Assembly: GCF_900119185.1 (NCBI RefSeq)
Contig: NZ_FPJE01000033.1
Span: 1-45,812, forward strand
Source of the DNA: Sinomicrobium oceani
Lineage (GTDB): Bacteria; Bacteroidota; Bacteroidia; Flavobacteriales; Flavobacteriaceae
Direction of reading: 5' to 3'
DNA: 45,812 nucleotides
The notes beneath the pieces are model-generated. The model worked only from the letters and a program-made list of their open reading frames with translations, did no database searches and was not told the DNA's origin. Position 1 is the first letter of the stretch; each line of letters begins with the position of its first letter. Both the position numbers and the translations under genes were made by a program. This document shows, one piece after another, positions 44,683 to 45,812 of this stretch.

Positions 44683-45552
44683 ATGCATCCAACTGACAAA
44701 CACATAGAATGTATTTCTTACCTTATCGACGAAAGGGTCTCCTGTGACCTCTCTTATGGCATGGGGTACCCTAACCGCTCCGTAGCTTATAACGACATTG
44801 CGATGTATTTTCATTCTGCTGCCGGCCAGGCGGAAAGTTTCCTTACGGAACACGGACTTAACGAAGCTCCCTGCTTTTTAACAAGATTGGAATTCGTGTT
44901 GGATCAGGATTACGGAATTACCACTGCCAATGATATGGCCCTCCGTCTCCTTCAGATCGAGCAGGCCGATCTTCCCGGACTCTCTTTCGAAAAGCTACTC
45001 ACTTCCTCCTCTGTACACACCTGGGAGATCACCCGGAAATATATGATACAAAACAACATATTTCCTTTCGCTGCAGGACTTACATTTTATATCAAAAATC
45101 ATACCGGGTATCCGGCATATTGTCATTTCCGGATACGCTCCGAACAGGAATATCCGACCGAATATACGGCCAGGAATTTCAAACCTTATTTTATAGAAGA
45201 ATTTATCGTACAGCGGACACCGCCCGGAAAAATTTATGAAAAGCGCGACGAGATAATATCTCCCGCCAATTATTCTCCGGATAGTGAAAAGGAAAAAATC
45301 CGGGAAATCATAGATTATATCGAAGGACACCTGGATGAAGATCTCCCTTCTACCGATAGGATCGCGAAGAAATTCGGGATTAACAGGGAAAAACTCCGCA
45401 GGATCTTCAAGCGTTTTTTTAAAGTTCCTATGTATGAGTTTTATATGCATAAACGTCTTAAAATGGAAAGAACGGACAAAGTGAGCCACCTAAAACGGAT
45501 AAAAGTGAGCAGTGTAAATGAAGTGTTTAAAATCGATTCATTCTTGGTGTAA
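44683..45552 (+). pseudogene. PAS-like/AraC-family regulator truncated by an IS21-family element
   Basis: The frame encodes 289 residues. Residues about 65-185 look like a PAS-type sensor (LEFVLDQDYGITTANDMALRLL, then a strand-rich half). Residues about 205-260 form the first helix-turn-helix of an AraC domain (IIDYIEGHLDEDLPSTDRIAKKFGINREKL). The native sequence stops at about RLKM (base 45465). The second AraC helix-turn-helix is missing and is replaced by about 29 residues read from the end of the IS element. AraC proteins need both helices for firm DNA binding, so this regulator is probably inactive. It is divergent from the PUL and was likely its regulator. The PAS call is by pattern only. 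Confidence 0.75.
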
Positions 45553-45812
45553 AGTTAGCTTTTATTTCTTAGTTTTTTCCGCATAGATTCTCCCTTAATA
45601 TTAATCCGGTGTGCGGTATGTACCAGGCGATCTAAAATAGCGTCCGCAATAGTCTGTTCCCCGATGGTTTGATGCCAGGCCTCTATAGGAAGCTGGGAAG
45701 CCATAATGGTGGAGCGTTTTCCGTGCCTGTCTTCGATAATTTCCATCAACGTTTGCCTATTGATATGATCTAAGCCTTTTAATCCAAAATCGTCAAGGAT
45801 CAGTACATCCTG
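45464..45812. mobile_element. IS21-family insertion sequence (one end, partial)
   Basis: The end of the element lies near 45464-45473, where homology of the AraC gene stops. It carries two direct repeats, AACGGACAAAGTGAGC (45471-45486) and AACGGATAAAAGTGAGC (45494-45510), spaced 23 nt, as expected for the multiple IstA-binding repeats of IS21 ends. The istB gene runs in from the right edge toward this end. The other end and istA lie outside the window. Confidence 0.75.
45555..45812 (-). CDS. istB: IS21-family helper ATPase IstB (partial, N-terminus beyond right edge)
   Basis: The minus-strand frame is open from the right edge to a TAA at 45555-45557 and gives the last 85 residues of IstB. 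The Walker B motif VLILDDFGLKGLD comes first, followed by the conserved EIIEDRHGKRSTIMASQLP (sensor 1 region), then WHQTIGEQTIADAILDRLVHTAHRI and a basic tail (MRKKLRNKS). IstB is the AAA+ ATPase that helps the IstA transposase choose and capture target DNA. The visible part is intact, so the element may still be active. The first visible codons continue from beyond the window, so there is no start here. Confidence 0.92.
   Translation of the reverse strand, partial: QDVLILDDFGLKGLDHINRQTLMEIIEDRHGKRSTIMASQLPIEAWHQTIGEQTIADAILDRLVHTAHRINIKGESMRKKLRNKS

Noticed and set aside
1-45812. CRISPR arrays, tRNA and rRNA genes.
   Set aside because: No regularly spaced short repeats, no tRNA-like cloverleaf with CCA context and no rRNA core sequences were seen.

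Overview
The window comes from a Bacteroidota genome, most likely a flavobacterium (Flavobacteriaceae-like). Evidence seen directly: a SusC/SusD pair, FecR/ECF-sigma regulation, many lipoproteins and signal peptides ending in AQ or SQ, and at least six upstream elements matching the Bacteroidota -7 promoter box TAnnTTTG. Five of these six boxes end 23-26 nt before an ATG. There are no rRNA or tRNA genes and no CRISPR array. Genus cannot be set from the sequence alone.

Layout. (1) 1-1576: the 5' part of a secreted endonuclease I-family nuclease with tandem lamin-tail repeats, running off the left edge. (2) 1.7-4.4 kb: a GlxA-type AraC regulator, an AHSA1/SRPBCC protein, a small conserved protein and a two-helix membrane protein. 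(3) 4.4-14.1 kb: an envelope module. It holds a secreted two-DTG aspartic protease, a convergent ECF sigma/TPR-anti-sigma pair, two paralogous lipoproteins, a PKD/beta-barrel protein and an exported, membrane-anchored TPR-CHAT cysteine protease. This is the best candidate for an undescribed system. (4) 14.3-18.0 kb: a PfkB sugar kinase and a LysR / MdaB quinone reductase / MFS efflux module with a clear divergent promoter-operator. (5) 18.3-44.1 kb: a 15-gene polysaccharide utilisation locus (PUL), all on the minus strand. (6) 44.7-45.8 kb: a PAS-like/AraC regulator whose C-terminus is cut off by an IS21-family element that continues past the right edge.

PUL logic. In transcription order (high to low coordinates) it encodes a GH127/146-type enzyme, a Tat-exported Gfo/Idh/MocA protein, an SGNH hydrolase, GH125, GH92, ECF sigma, a second GH127-type enzyme, FecR, SusC (with STN signalling domain), SusD, a DUF3823 lipoprotein, a clan GH-A glycosidase, an S1 sulfatase, an aldose 1-epimerase and a DUF4965/glutaminase-like protein. 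GH92 plus GH125 points to alpha-mannosyl linkages, GH127-type enzymes to beta-L-arabinofuranose, and the sulfatase and SGNH esterase to a decorated glycan. The likely substrate is a sulfated, possibly acetylated, arabinose-decorated alpha-mannan or glycoprotein glycan. Substrate binding to SusC should signal through its STN domain to FecR and then to the sigma factor.
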